Shown: positions 54,101-64,000 of the stretch, in pieces
Position numbering within the stretch: position 1 is the stretch's first letter
Layout: each line of letters starts with the position of its first letter
Origin: Humulus lupulus
Lineage: Eukaryota; Streptophyta; Magnoliopsida; Rosales; Cannabaceae
Length of the DNA stretch: 64,000 bases
Direction: 5' to 3'
NCBI RefSeq assembly: GCF_963169125.1
Contig: NC_084794.1
Location: forward strand, 223,445,409-223,509,408
Translations under genes and position numbers: made by a program
The notes under the pieces: generated by a model
Told to the model about the DNA's origin: nothing
The model's database searches: none
The model's input: only the letters and a program-made list of their open reading frames with translations

Positions 54101-55011
54101 AGCAGTTTGTCCACTTCCGCCTTTAGAGCTTCCGCTCTAGTCTGGTCAAATGTCTGCCACTTTTGCTGGATTAGGGTGACGTTTGGATCGACATTCAAGG
54201 CATGGCAAATGATATTTGGGTCAATGCCTGTCATGTCAGAGTGAGACCAAGTGAAGACATCCTGGTTTTCCTGGAGGAAGGCTAGAAGCAAGTTTTTGAC
54301 TTTCTCCTCCAAATTCTTCCCAATCTTAGTTCTCCTATCAGGAGTGGCCACGTCGAGAGCTAACTCCTCGACTTCCTCCATTGGCTTAACCGCCCTTTCT
54401 TTTTGAACCCGAGGGTCCAGCTCATCTGACTCTTCTACCAGTACCGTTACTACTTCCGCACTGCTGGGAAGAGACTGCTCGTGGTCCCTTGTCTCGACTA
54501 CCATTATTGGTTGTCGGAGGGAGACGTTATAGCATTGTCTCACCTCATTATGGTCTCCACAAACTATGCCAATTCCCAACTCTGTGGGAAACTTCAGGCA
54601 CAGATGCCGAATCAAGGTGACAACCCCGAATTCCACCAAAGTTAGATGCCCTAAAATGGCATTGTAGGCAGAGGGACAATCTACCACCATGAAAGTACAT
54701 TACTTAAAGGTCTGGCAAGGCTCTTCCTTCAGTGTCACAGGTAACTTAATTTGGCACATCAGTATTAGACCTTCTCCCAAGAATCCGTAGAGAGTCGAGG
54801 TGAACGAGGATAGGTTGCTTGTGGTCAACCCGATCTTCTCAAAAGCGGACTTAAATAGGAGATTTACCAAACTCCCATTATCCACCTGGATCCTAGCCAC
54901 CATCTTGTTGGACACCTGGCTCTCAATCACCAAAGGCTCATGGTGTGGGAAGTGGACTCTCCGAGCATTGTCCTTGGAGAATGTGATGACTTGGTCAGTC
55001 AACCGCAGCAT
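51185..55011 (-). pseudogene. pol: T11 protease, RT, RNase H, second RNase H, integrase
   Basis: Minus-strand order: protease (55011-54700) with VDNGSLVNLLF; linker with DCPSAYNAILG (54680); RT from DMTGIDPNIICHALNVDP (54240) through MPFGLKNVGATYQRL to the intact YVDDMLVKS (near 53710-53685); RNase H with HPVYYVSKRLLG (53200); the Tat-specific second RNase H with WKLYVDGSSNENGNGVGLIL (near 52880-52820); integrase zinc finger (KCDMCQHF, near 52090), core DLIGSLP, then SNNG where SDNG is expected (near 51835), then ENGQVEAVNKML (51750). The end is WNDEHLRQYYQ with a stop at 51185. Several frameshifts and stops break it. The Asp to Asn change hits a catalytic residue of integrase. Confidence 0.92.
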
Positions 55012-55194
55012 CTAGGCTGGTAGTTGAGTCAATGCCAAAACCTCATCGTCGTGGTTTAAGGCTAACGCATGTCTATTCTACAAGCCATTGGAAGTTCCCT
55101 CCAGGTGGGGTCCTCCCGAAATGGTCTCCACTCTGCCATTCACCGGAGGGGGGTCTGTTTGCTATTGGTTGTGGTGGAGCTATAGGCACCGGGC

Positions 55195-57565
55195 TCAGAG
55201 ATATGGGAGCAGCAAGTTGAGCACGTATTCCTGCCGCTTAAGCCGATGGTTGGCAAGCTCCCTCCTAGCGTATTGGTGGAGGTGTCCCAACTTGATGAGG
55301 TGATCGATCTCATCCTTGAGATGGAAGCACTCATCAGTGTGGTGCCCTATGTTGTTATGAAAATGACAGAACTTGTAGGGATCTCGCCTTTCCCTATCCC
55401 TTCGGAAGGGTTGTGGCTTCTGATAGTGAACATGTTGTTCTGTAGCCACAAAGATATTCTCTCGGGAGTCTACCAGGTCAGTATACTCAGAGTATTGTGA
55501 GACATACTTCTTGCCAGAGATAGTTCCCTGCTTAGCCTGCGCGATTCCATTTCCCTTGGGTTTTGGCCCTTGCCCTTACCCCCGCGTCTACTGTTGTCAG
55601 GGGTTCGACTGGGTGCAGCAGACTGGGACAGAGTGGCAACTCTAGCACTGAATGCAGGTTGAAAAGCACTGTATCTAGTAGGCGATGCTCCATATCTCGT
55701 CGGAGTCGCACTGAAACCAGCAATCGGTATGGCACTAAAACCAGTGGGCAGGACACTTAGGCTGGACTGGACTCTCCCCAAACTTGGTTAGACAGGAGCA
55801 TAAGGCGGATACTGGATTCCCGAAGCGACGGGGCCAGGTGCGATTAGAGCGGGGAAGGTGACGGGCCCTCCAAATGCTCCAATCTAGACATCCTCCCAGC
55901 TGATATATTCTTGTGCTAGACTAATGAAATCATCGAGCAGTTAGCTCCCTCTCCGCTGGAGGTCAACCCACAACGGGGACCCCGTACGGATGCCAGCCTG
56001 CAAGGCCATCAATTTCTGCCCATCGTCAACCTTCTTGGTTCTCGCGGCCTCCTCCTTGAAGCGTTTGATATATGGTTTGAGGGTCTTGAAGGGTCCTTGC
56101 TTTATGTTGGGCAACGCATTGACCTCGAAGCTCACCTTCCGAGCACCTATAAATTGTCTTTGGAAGGAAGATGATAGTTGTTGCCACGATTGAATGGATC
56201 CCGACTGGTGCTTCTTAAACCATTCATCTACTGGTCCCGTTAGAGTTATAGGGAACACATGACATTTAGCATCCTCGGAGACATAGTGCACCGATATCAA
56301 CTGGTTGAAATTAGAAAGATGGTCGGTGGGGTTCCAGCCGCCATCACAAGGCAGGATGGCCGGCATCTTGAAGCCATGCGACAAAGGGGCCTCCACAATG
56401 CGAGGAGTGCATGGCTCGCCTTCTTCATCCTCCAAGTCTGAGTCGTGGCCTTGCCGTCTGGCCATTCTCAGCATGGTCCTTTTCAGACTCTCTAATTCCA
56501 CGTGAAGCAGGTCGCGGTCTCGGTTGACGCTCTGCGTTGGGATATCTCTTCTTCATTTGTTGAGATTGTTCTGCAAGTTTGACGGACCTTTCTTGGTGGG
56601 CTCGCACCTGTTAGTCTTGTTGCACCTACGAGCATTAAGGTTGTCTCGTAGGCCAACTTGACCTCGGAACGCGTCGTTATCCTCGGGATGAGACACCTTA
56701 GTTCTCCATCAAACTCAACATTCTCATTATTGACCGAGATGTTGAGGTCGCACTTCCCACCGACAGGGAAACTTTGTATACTACCTCCTCAGCCCTTATT
56801 CCTATGGGGATGGCGAGGTGCTTAGGGTACCCCACCTCCAAGCCTCGCATGGTCCGTATTGGCGTGCCTGGGAGGAACGCCTTGGGCTCCACGAGTGCTG
56901 ATGGCCTGGCAATGTCCTTGGGCTCCTGGGCCTTCACCCATGCTAGCTGGCCTCGGGACCTGATTGTCTTTGGAGTTTCGACGTGCCTTCTTTGACTTCA
57001 GAGTAGGGGTATCATCAACCTTCCCTTTGCCACGATCTTGTGGCGTGTAGTTATGGTTTCATCTCCAGCTGGGTGCCGAGGAGGCACGCCAGCTGGCATA
57101 TCTCGCGCCTTCCTAGCCGGATGCTCGGGAGGCACACTGGCTGGAGCAACAAGTGGTATTCCAGTTGGGGGCACAGAAGGCGCACCAGCTAGCTGCCCAA
57201 ATGGTACTTCGCCATGGAGGTTCACTCACAGCGATATTACCCTCTTGGGTGTCGATCTTCTGCTGCTGAGTGGCCACTTGGTCACAGAGCGCCACCCCTT
57301 CTGGTGTCTCCTCCGCATCCATGGGGTGAGGATATTCCTCTTCATATTATTCATCATCACCTACATCATCCATGTCATCATCCATGCTGTCATACTCAGA
57401 ATTCTCTTCGTAGTCCTCCACCACCTCAAGGCGGTCTTGCGGTGGCATGTGAACAATATCTCCTCCCTTAGCTACGGCGTGAGGGGTGGTGTCGTCTGGT
57501 TCATTCCTTTGAGTGGTCACCATGACTTTTCCAAGCTTCCGTAAAGCTCTCAATGAAACCACCAA
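55195..57565 (-). pseudogene. gag: T11 Gag polyprotein, broken
   Basis: It starts close to the primer site (57565) with an acidic N-terminus. A long Pro/Ala/Gly linker in mixed frames follows. The gag core lies at 56501-55941: SHGFKMPAILPCDG, DHLSNFNQLISVH, CHVFPITLTGPVDEWF, GSIQSWQQLSSSFQRQF. A second part (55781-55195) holds the Tat-type zinc motif CHFHNNIGHHTDEC followed by HLKDEIDHLIKLGHL. Frames shift near 56600, 55930 and 55460. Function by family: particle assembly and RNA binding. The core frame is open over 187 codons, so only part of the gene has decayed. Confidence 0.9.
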
Positions 57566-57567
57566 AA
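57545..57567 (-). promoter_or_regulatory. T11 candidate primer-binding region
   Basis: The minus strand reads TTTTGGTGGTTTCATTGAGAGC directly after the LTR end. T4 has nearly the same. The tRNA is not identified. Confidence 0.5.
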
Positions 57568-58464
57568 TGTTGACTAACTTTTTTGCTGCAATCTTAATCT
57601 AAGAGATTAAAGGATAAACAAGAAAAGACACCAGGTTTTACGTGGTTCATGTTATAAAATAATCCTAGTCCACGAGTCTCTATTATTTAGTGAGTTTAAA
57701 TCTTGTGATGACAAGCTTTAATGGTGATTCTTAGGCAGCGTATATATTGCACTGAGTACACAGTTTCTCTCTCTAAAAAATTGAACCCCTTTCAAAGAGA
57801 TACCTCAGCCCTATTTATAGAGGTTGGGTCATTAATGCTAATCATCTCCCATTAATATTAGGGTATTAATTTTAACTTAATACACAAAGGGTTGTGTTAC
57901 AATAAAGACTATGTCCCACATGGATTCAACGGTGCCCATTGCAGAAATCCATACACCAACTTTATGGGGAACATATATGCATTAGTCAGGGTGTGGCACA
58001 CGTTTGCCCATGTCAGGCGGTGTTGTGGGAAATGCCAATTGTCGAGTGTACGAACTCTACACCATCAATCAAGGATCACCAAAAGTTGTTAGACGATCCT
58101 CTCGATACCCACACCTGCAGTAGATTGATACTAGCATTACTCTTGGACCCGAGGACTGGAATCCTAGCATTACTCTAGAAGAGCCCCTCGGGGTGTGACA
58201 TCACTTGGAAACACTCTCTTCCCGAGGAAATACCTCGGATCATGGCCTCATGCGGTTATTTACATCTTGAAGACCAGATTGGAATGTGATCTCAATGGGA
58301 GCGCCCTTGCCTGGGAGAAGGCCTCAGGTCATAACCTCACCTGGAGACACTCTCGACTCGGCCAAAATTTTAATATATCAATGAACTCACATCCCGATGA
58401 CTCCATGGCCTGTCGCTAATTACTCCCAATTTCCATGTGTCGGATGGTCAAAACATGGACAACA
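57568..58464 (-). repeat. T11 5' LTR (897 bp)
   Basis: The plus strand begins TGTTGACTAAC and ends CATGGACAACA. A TATA box on the minus strand lies at 57812-57819. It matches the 3' LTR throughout with scattered changes. Confidence 0.94.
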
Positions 58465-60628
58465 GTCTATTTTCCAGGGCGATATCAATCAATATGAGCT
58501 AGATTGGTTAGTGGAGATTTCGTCCAAAGAGAACATAATGAACACTCTGTTCGCAATGGGTAATTTTAAAGCTGCTAGCCCGAATGGTATGGCTGAAATT
58601 TTCTTTAAAACTTACTGGGAAATGGTCAGAGAGTTCTTTTTCTTAGCAGTTGAGGTGATCTCATTTCCGACCCATTGAACTTTGCAACGTTTTCTATAAG
58701 GTAATTTCCAAAATTATAGCCAATATAATCAAAGTTTTTCTACCTCAGCTTATTTTCCCCACCAAGGCTACCTTCATCCCAGGCCACTCCATTCATGACA
58801 ATAATGTTATTATTCAGGAGGTTATCCACTCCTTTAGAAAAGAAAAGAAAAAAAAAAGAGGAATTGGTGGTTTCTTCGCTCTTAAAATCGATCTTGTCAA
58901 AGTTTATGATAAAATGGACTAGAGTTTCCTAAACTAAATTCTTCACCTATATGGCTTTCCTAATAAACTGTGTACATGGATTAAAAGTTGTGTAGGGTCA
59001 GTTTCTTTCAATCTCTGCCTGAATGGTTCTTCTACTTTTGACAAACTCATTATGTCGAGAGGCCTTAAACAAAGGGGCCCTTTGTCCATGTATCTATTCA
59101 TTCTTGATGCAAAAACCATATCATGTCTTATCCATCAGAGCTCAAATGAGGGTAGAATGAAGGATACTTTCTCTCTTGAAGATGCCCTAAACTTACCCAT
59201 TTTTTCTTTACAGATGATTTGATGTCAATGGGAAAAGCTAATATTGAGGAGGCTCTTGCTTTCTGGGATTGGCTCCAAGTTTTCTGTAAATGCTCGAGAC
59301 ATGAGGTGAATGAGTTGAAAACCAATATTTTCTTCAGCTCTAACACCCCCAATTCAGTAAAAAATGAAATCATCAAGAATCTGGGTGTGCTACTCCAATT
59401 GGGAATCTAAAGTATTTGGGCCTCCCTCTTTTCAAATCCAAGAACAAGAATTCTAATTTCAGATTCATCTTGGATAAACTTAGCACCAGGCTTGTTGGCT
59501 GAAATGGAAAACTTTCCTCAAAATCTGGTAGGGCAGCCTTAGTTAAATCAATTGGTCTTGCTCTACTTATTTATAGCATGAAAAATATGTGTTTTACTAA
59601 ATCCTTTGCTAAGAAACTGGGCGGCTTAGTCAGGAATTTTGGTGGGGACATTATGATAAGAATAGGGGCCTCAATATGGTTTCGTGGGACTCCTTGGGCT
59701 TTCATAAAATGGCAGAAATTAATATGGTCTTGCTAACAAAGTGGGGTGGAACCTACTATCTAATGGAGACTCCTTTTGCAATCATGTCCGTTGAGCCAAA
59801 TATCTTTACCGAAACCCCTTTTTAAAGGCTAAACCTAATCAAGGAGATTCTTGGTTCTTGAAGTCAGTGACTCGAACCATCCCTATTTTGTTGGAAGGGA
59901 CTATTAAAATCATAGGTAGAGGAAATACCATTAATATTTAGGGAGACCCTTGGGTTCCTTATCTTCATCGATTCCGCCTTTTGTTGAAAGGCTCACCTTG
60001 AGTTGGCTACAACTATATCTTTGACTATATCATACCATCAAGCCCGTGGAATATTTCAAAACTATTAGAAGTGTTTGAGCCTAGGGAAGTTCAACCAATT
60101 TGTAAGATTCAAAGAGTCTCTACTATGAATGCGGATAAATGTAGATGTGTCCTCAATGGATATGGGCTGTTTTCGACCAAATTAGCATATCTGGCCCAAG
60201 CCCTAAAACGAGCCCATCATCATCCTCCAATCCAAGAAAAAGACTGGAATAAATTTTGGATGGCTAGGCTTCATGAGAGACACAAGTTGTTCTGGTTGAG
60301 TATTTTATCAAAAGATCGCGTTGTTAAATCTACCATTTCCAAGTTCTTAAATGTGGAGGACGACCTTTGCCCTTTTTGTGGTTTAGGCACTAATATAGTG
60401 GAGCATACGTTTTTGTTTTGTGATTTTTCCATATGCTTTTGGTTTTCTTCCATGTGAAATCTTATGCCTAATCTAAATACCATACTTGATGGAATGTCTT
60501 GGCTACACTTCCGAGTCTATTAGCTGAACGTATGAATGTAGATGAAATCTTGCTCTTTGCTTCTATAACTATGAATGTTATCTAGTTTTTTAGGAATAAG
60601 TTGCTCCATGAAAAGATCAATCCAATAC
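58465..60628 (+). pseudogene. T12: L1-type LINE ORF2 fragment (RT and zinc-binding end)
   Basis: Non-LTR retrotransposon coding sequence in mixed plus frames. In order: MGNFKAASPNGMAEIFF (58555), LCNVFYKVISKIIANIIK (58680), FIPGHSIHDNN (58775), GGFFALKIDLVKVYDKMD (58865), LCLNGSST then MSRGLKQRGPLSMYLFIL (59050-59100), the catalytic FTDDLMSMG (59210-59230), then GRAALVKSIGLALLIYSMKN (59530-59585). At the end is the reverse-transcriptase zinc-binding domain (CPFCGLGTNIVEHTFLFC, 60370-60420). FTDD stands where FADD is usual. At least five frameshifts or stops make it dead. Endonuclease and ORF1 are missing. T11 splits its left side and T13 its right side; no poly(A) end is visible. Confidence 0.9.
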
Positions 60629-62012
60629 TGTTGCAAAAAATAATAAATATTCCTACAAGTGCACAAGTCGAACAAGTAATAAAGTGTTCAAGAGATCGAT
60701 ATCATCCCACAAGGATTAAAAATGGATTAAATAAACTAAATACAGTGAATAATAATTCCTAATTTTATCTAAGCCATCAATTTAGAATGTTATAAATTAC
60801 AAAAGTAAATTAAAATTAGTTTGGAAAAACACAATATATTGAAAATTGTTAAGGTTTTAATTTCACTCTTCTATAATTCTAATCTAATTAATCATTGTGC
60901 CTAATTCAATCCAATATTCTCAAGAACCTAGAGCATTGTTTTATCTCTATACCCTCTCTTGAGTGTTGCATAAAGAATGTGTAAGTGATGCCTAGCATAT
61001 ATCTCTATTCGACCATTTATCCCTACCTTCATTAAGTTCCACTCTAGAAACAATTCTAAATATTCCACCTCTCGATTTCGCAACCTAGAACTATTTTAGC
61101 TACCTAGATCCATGCTTATCTCTCAACCTCACATAATCTAAGTTGTAGTACCCACTGCTGGATTGATTAAATGCTCCCCTCTCGACTAATAATTTTTACA
61201 ATCTAAATAAAGCCCTAATTACAATCATATAATGCATCACAATGTGTAAATGATAAATATAGCATCAATGAAACAAAATAGAATACAAGAGCAATATTGG
61301 ACTAAAATAAACTATCTTAAATCATAAAACTAGAATCCCTAACAAGAAAGAAAACTAGCCACTCATGATGTGGTTCATAATCTCAAAATATTGTCAATAC
61401 TCTAAGAAGAGCAAAAAGATGAGAAAACATGAAGAAGAATGATTAAAAACTATTGATATTTTTGCTCTATAGTTGCCTCCAATGTCTTTCTCCCCTTCAA
61501 ATGTTTATTTTCCTTTATATAAGTCTTTTGGGAGTGCCCTAGCTTCTAGAACCGTCCTTGACCAACCTATGGTTGAATTTGGGTGAAAAACGTGTGTAAA
61601 ATACCAAATCCTGACTTTTGTGGCGCAAGTGGCAATACATCACACCCTATTAGGCGATGCATCGCAAACTATCAGGTGATGCATCACTCGATTCTCGTTA
61701 TTTCCTCTTGACTTGACACTTCTCACTAAAACATGCATAACTTTTTCGTCCAAACTCCAAATCCAACGATTCAAAAAGCTATAGAAAGTTGAGAAAAATA
61801 TCTAAAACTTTTATTTCTAAGATTTTTCCAGAATATAGAGGAATGATGGTAAAAATTCAGCTTGAATTTCCACGTTGGCCACAAAATCATCAATTAAGCT
61901 TATTCCTGCACACTTTAACATACACACATCAAATCCACATAAAAACTTGAAGTAAGCACACCAAATCAAGATAAAAGACACATAAATGAGTGCATAAAAT
62001 AGACACTCATCA
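60629..62012 (-). repeat. T13: 3' LTR of an LTR element (1384 bp)
   Basis: On the minus strand it begins TGATGAGTGTC (ending at 62012) and ends TTTTTTGCAACA (60629). A polypurine tract is on its upstream side, so this is a 3' LTR and the body should lie to the right. A TATATAAAGG-like box (minus strand) lies near 61513-61523. Two palindromes, GGCGATGCATCGC (near 61653) and GGTGATGCATCACT (near 61675), lie inside. Only about 30 bases of the internal region remain. Lineage not assigned. Confidence 0.78.
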
Positions 62013-62026
62013 TACCCCCAAACTTG
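62013..62026 (-). promoter_or_regulatory. T13 polypurine tract
   Basis: The minus strand reads CAAGTTTGGGGGTA directly before the LTR start TGATGAGTG. Confidence 0.75.
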
Positions 62027-62041
62027 AATGGTTGCTTGTTG

Positions 62042-64000
62042 TGCCAGACTTGTTAATTAAGTCTCTTGGTTATAAACGTATAACTAAGGTTAATGACAAG
62101 GGTTAGGGTTAAAATTTTGGTCAAAAGGAAATGTTGACTTTTCATTAAAAATATTTGCATTCATACATGGGATCCCAAAATAACATAAACAGTTCAAGAG
62201 TTACAACTAGCCGACCTAAGCAGCAAAATAAGAGATACAACCCTAGTTCCTCCAAGATAACCCCGGTCGTGGTGGCCAAGCAGTCGCATATGTACACTTT
62301 GCCACCGAAGCTCTCCAACTCATGGCTAGTCCAGCTTCCCTTTCCCTTTACCTGCACCACATAGCACCTATGAGCCAAGGCTCAACAAGAAAACTTAAAC
62401 ATGTGCATGAACAGTAAATATAGATTCTAGATGCATATCTAGCATTCCCAGTAGTAATAACCTACTCATGCATGCATACAATTACAATTAAATGATCATA
62501 GGATCATTCTGGGGCTCGCTGCCCTGAATAGATTACCATAGAGTCATCACGGGGCCCTATGCCTTAGCTATATGACTATAGAGTCACCCGGGGCCCTTTA
62601 CGCTAGCTCTGAGTAACTAGCCATAGAGTTAGCCAAGTGCTTTGTTCTTTTCCAAGTAACCATAGGGTTGGTCAATGTAATAGTACATCCCTGATTAGGC
62701 CTAAGCCTCTCGACCAGCGCACAGTGCGCTATTGCCGCCCTTGACTAATAAGTCAATGCCTTAACCAGATATTCAGATAACCAGATAACTAGACACAGAT
62801 AAGCATAACTCAGACAATACAAGTATGCATACATATTAATCATATATCTCAACCAATTAAATACAAGCACAGTATTAACTATGTTTCTTAACAGGGTCGA
62901 GCCCTAATTACACAGATAATGCAAACAAGCGTATATCATTTAGCAATTATCCGGGTATGGAGCATTCAAGCATGCATAATCAATGATCACAATCATAATC
63001 TTAATCATGCTCATTCTCAAGGGCCCGAGCCCTATTCATAATTATATTTAACAACTGGGCCAAGCCCAAATCATATTTATCATGTATTGGGTGCAGTTTT
63101 CTTACCTCAAGTCTGAGTGCAACGTATAATAAGAACGACCCCCGAGCATGATCCCAGTTCCAAGCCCCTAGAGATAACCTAGTCACAACAATAATATAAA
63201 ATCTCATTAATAACGAGAGAATAAAGGCTTCTAGACTGAGTCCTAGCCTCTGAGACGTCGAATTCTACTAAATTGGGTAGTAGAATCGATCCAGAGCCCT
63301 TAAGTTTGAGTTCCCGTCACTCAAAACCTAAATTGGCCATTTCTGCCTATGCTCACCGCGGCACCCCCTTACGGGTTGCAGCAAGCCTCAAGTCAGAGGC
63401 TCCCAGCCCCTACATTCCTTGGACACGTGTCACGACTCAGAGCTGCTAGGTCGCGGCACGCCTCTATGAAACTGAATCCTCTGGGCCCTAGGTACACGTG
63501 GATCGCAGCGCCCCAAGAACAGGGTCGCGGCACGACTCTACGAACCTAGATTTCCAGCTTTTTCCTCAAGCCAAATCTTACCCAAAATCATCCCAAACAA
63601 TTCCCAAAACCATAATTCAACCCCAAAACAACATCAACATATTACCAGCAACAAAACCCAACCTAAAACTTGACCAAAAACTCACCAAAACTCACAATTA
63701 ACCCCTTGAGCCTCAAAGCTCAAGAACACTAGAAAAACAAAAACATAACTCAGTCAAAATAGGGATTAATGCTTACCTTAGCTGTGTTTAATGATCTCCT
63801 AGCTGCAACCAATCCAACCCTAGATTCAAGCCTTCAATTTCCTTGAATTCCCTTAGTTTTCCTCAAGAAATCTACACCAAAATAGAGAGAGAGAGAGAGT
63901 GAGGGAACGGTTGGGAGAGAGAGAGAGAGCTGATGAGAGTTCTAAGGCTAGTAAGTGTTTTGTGTTTTGTGAGTTACTTAGAATTCAAGTAAATCTCGAG
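62042..64000 (-). repeat. T14: T1-family LTR, truncated, runs off the window
   Basis: Minus-strand LTR of the T1 type. It starts within the LTR at TGCCAGACTT, so the last 53 bases or so are missing. It then follows T1 order: GGGATCCCA near 62168, decayed hairpin near 62263-62279, GCACCACATAGCACCTATGAGCC block near 62350, GC-rich block with CGCGGCAC (63350-63540) and an AG-rich tract at 63884-63930. About 0.5 kb of the LTR should lie beyond base 64000. Confidence 0.85.

Larger units (their letters stand above)
44519..58464 (-). mobile_element. T11: Tat-lineage gypsy element with antisense gene
   Basis: A near-complete 13.9-kb element on the minus strand: 5' LTR 57568-58464, gag, protease, RT, two RNase H domains, integrase, a long 3' region with an antisense gene on the plus strand, polypurine tract and 3' LTR 44519-45428. 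A perfect target-site duplication GTCTA flanks it (44514-44518 and 58465-58469). The second, archaeal-type RNase H domain and the antisense gene are marks of the Tat lineage. All coding parts carry stops or frameshifts. Confidence 0.94.

Noticed and set aside
51185..57565. Endogenous pararetrovirus as source of the RT and RNase H
   Set aside because: LTRs, a target-site duplication, integrase and Tat-type gag are present, so it is an LTR retrotransposon.
62145..62378. 77-codon minus-strand open frame beginning MAHRCYVVQV
   Set aside because: It covers the conserved GCTCAC...GTGCAG block of T1-type LTRs; other copies have stops, so the conservation is probably at DNA or RNA level.

Overview
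This window is a block of plant nuclear heterochromatin made almost entirely of transposable elements. I see no convincing host gene, tRNA, rRNA or CRISPR array. The plant origin is shown by several Ty3/gypsy families (Tekay-like chromoviruses, an Athila-like element, Tat-like elements), a Ty1/copia gag-protease, an L1-type LINE and a short hAT-like element. The tRNA primer sites are the usual plant ones (initiator Met, Asp). A eudicot is most likely, but the species cannot be read from the sequence. Nearly every reading frame is broken by stops and frameshifts, so this is old, decaying DNA.

Layout, left to right, using labels T1-T14. T1 (+, Tekay-like gag plus two abutting LTRs, 1-5828) lies in the gag of T2 (-, 5829-9213). 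T2 ends at an exact LTR terminus inside the pol of Athila-like T3 (-, 9214-13081). T3 ends inside the gag of Tat-like T4 (-, 13082-15617). T4 ends inside the reverse transcriptase of T5 (-, 15618 onward). T5's 5' LTR is split by T6 (+, 20127-39453), and T6 is itself split by T7 (+, 26401-35608). The rest of T5's LTR (39454-39783) ends inside the protease of copia element T8 (-). T8's LTR holds a solo LTR, T9 (41375-43990), which carries a 454-bp hAT-like element, T10. From 44519 to 58464 lies T11, a nearly complete Tat-lineage element (-) with an antisense gene. T11 is inserted in an L1 LINE, T12 (58465-60628), whose 3' part is cut by the 3' LTR of T13 (60629-62012). The window closes in a partial LTR, T14 (62042-64000).

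The left part is therefore the right-hand half of a Russian-doll nest, T8 > T5 > T4 > T3 > T2 > T1. The missing left halves should lie upstream of base 1, in reverse order. T7 in T6, T6 in T5, T9 in T8, T10 in T9 and T11 in T12 are backed by target-site duplications on both sides.

The most interesting features are these. T2 and T6 carry an unrecognised 155-codon extra gene before gag, which T7 has lost cleanly. T2, T6 and T7 LTRs carry tandem hairpin arrays, and T1-type LTRs carry a second hairpin; both show paired base changes. A short self-complementary motif (CGAT..ATCG core) recurs in unrelated families. T11 has an antisense gene with its own TATA box and a recognisable intron.
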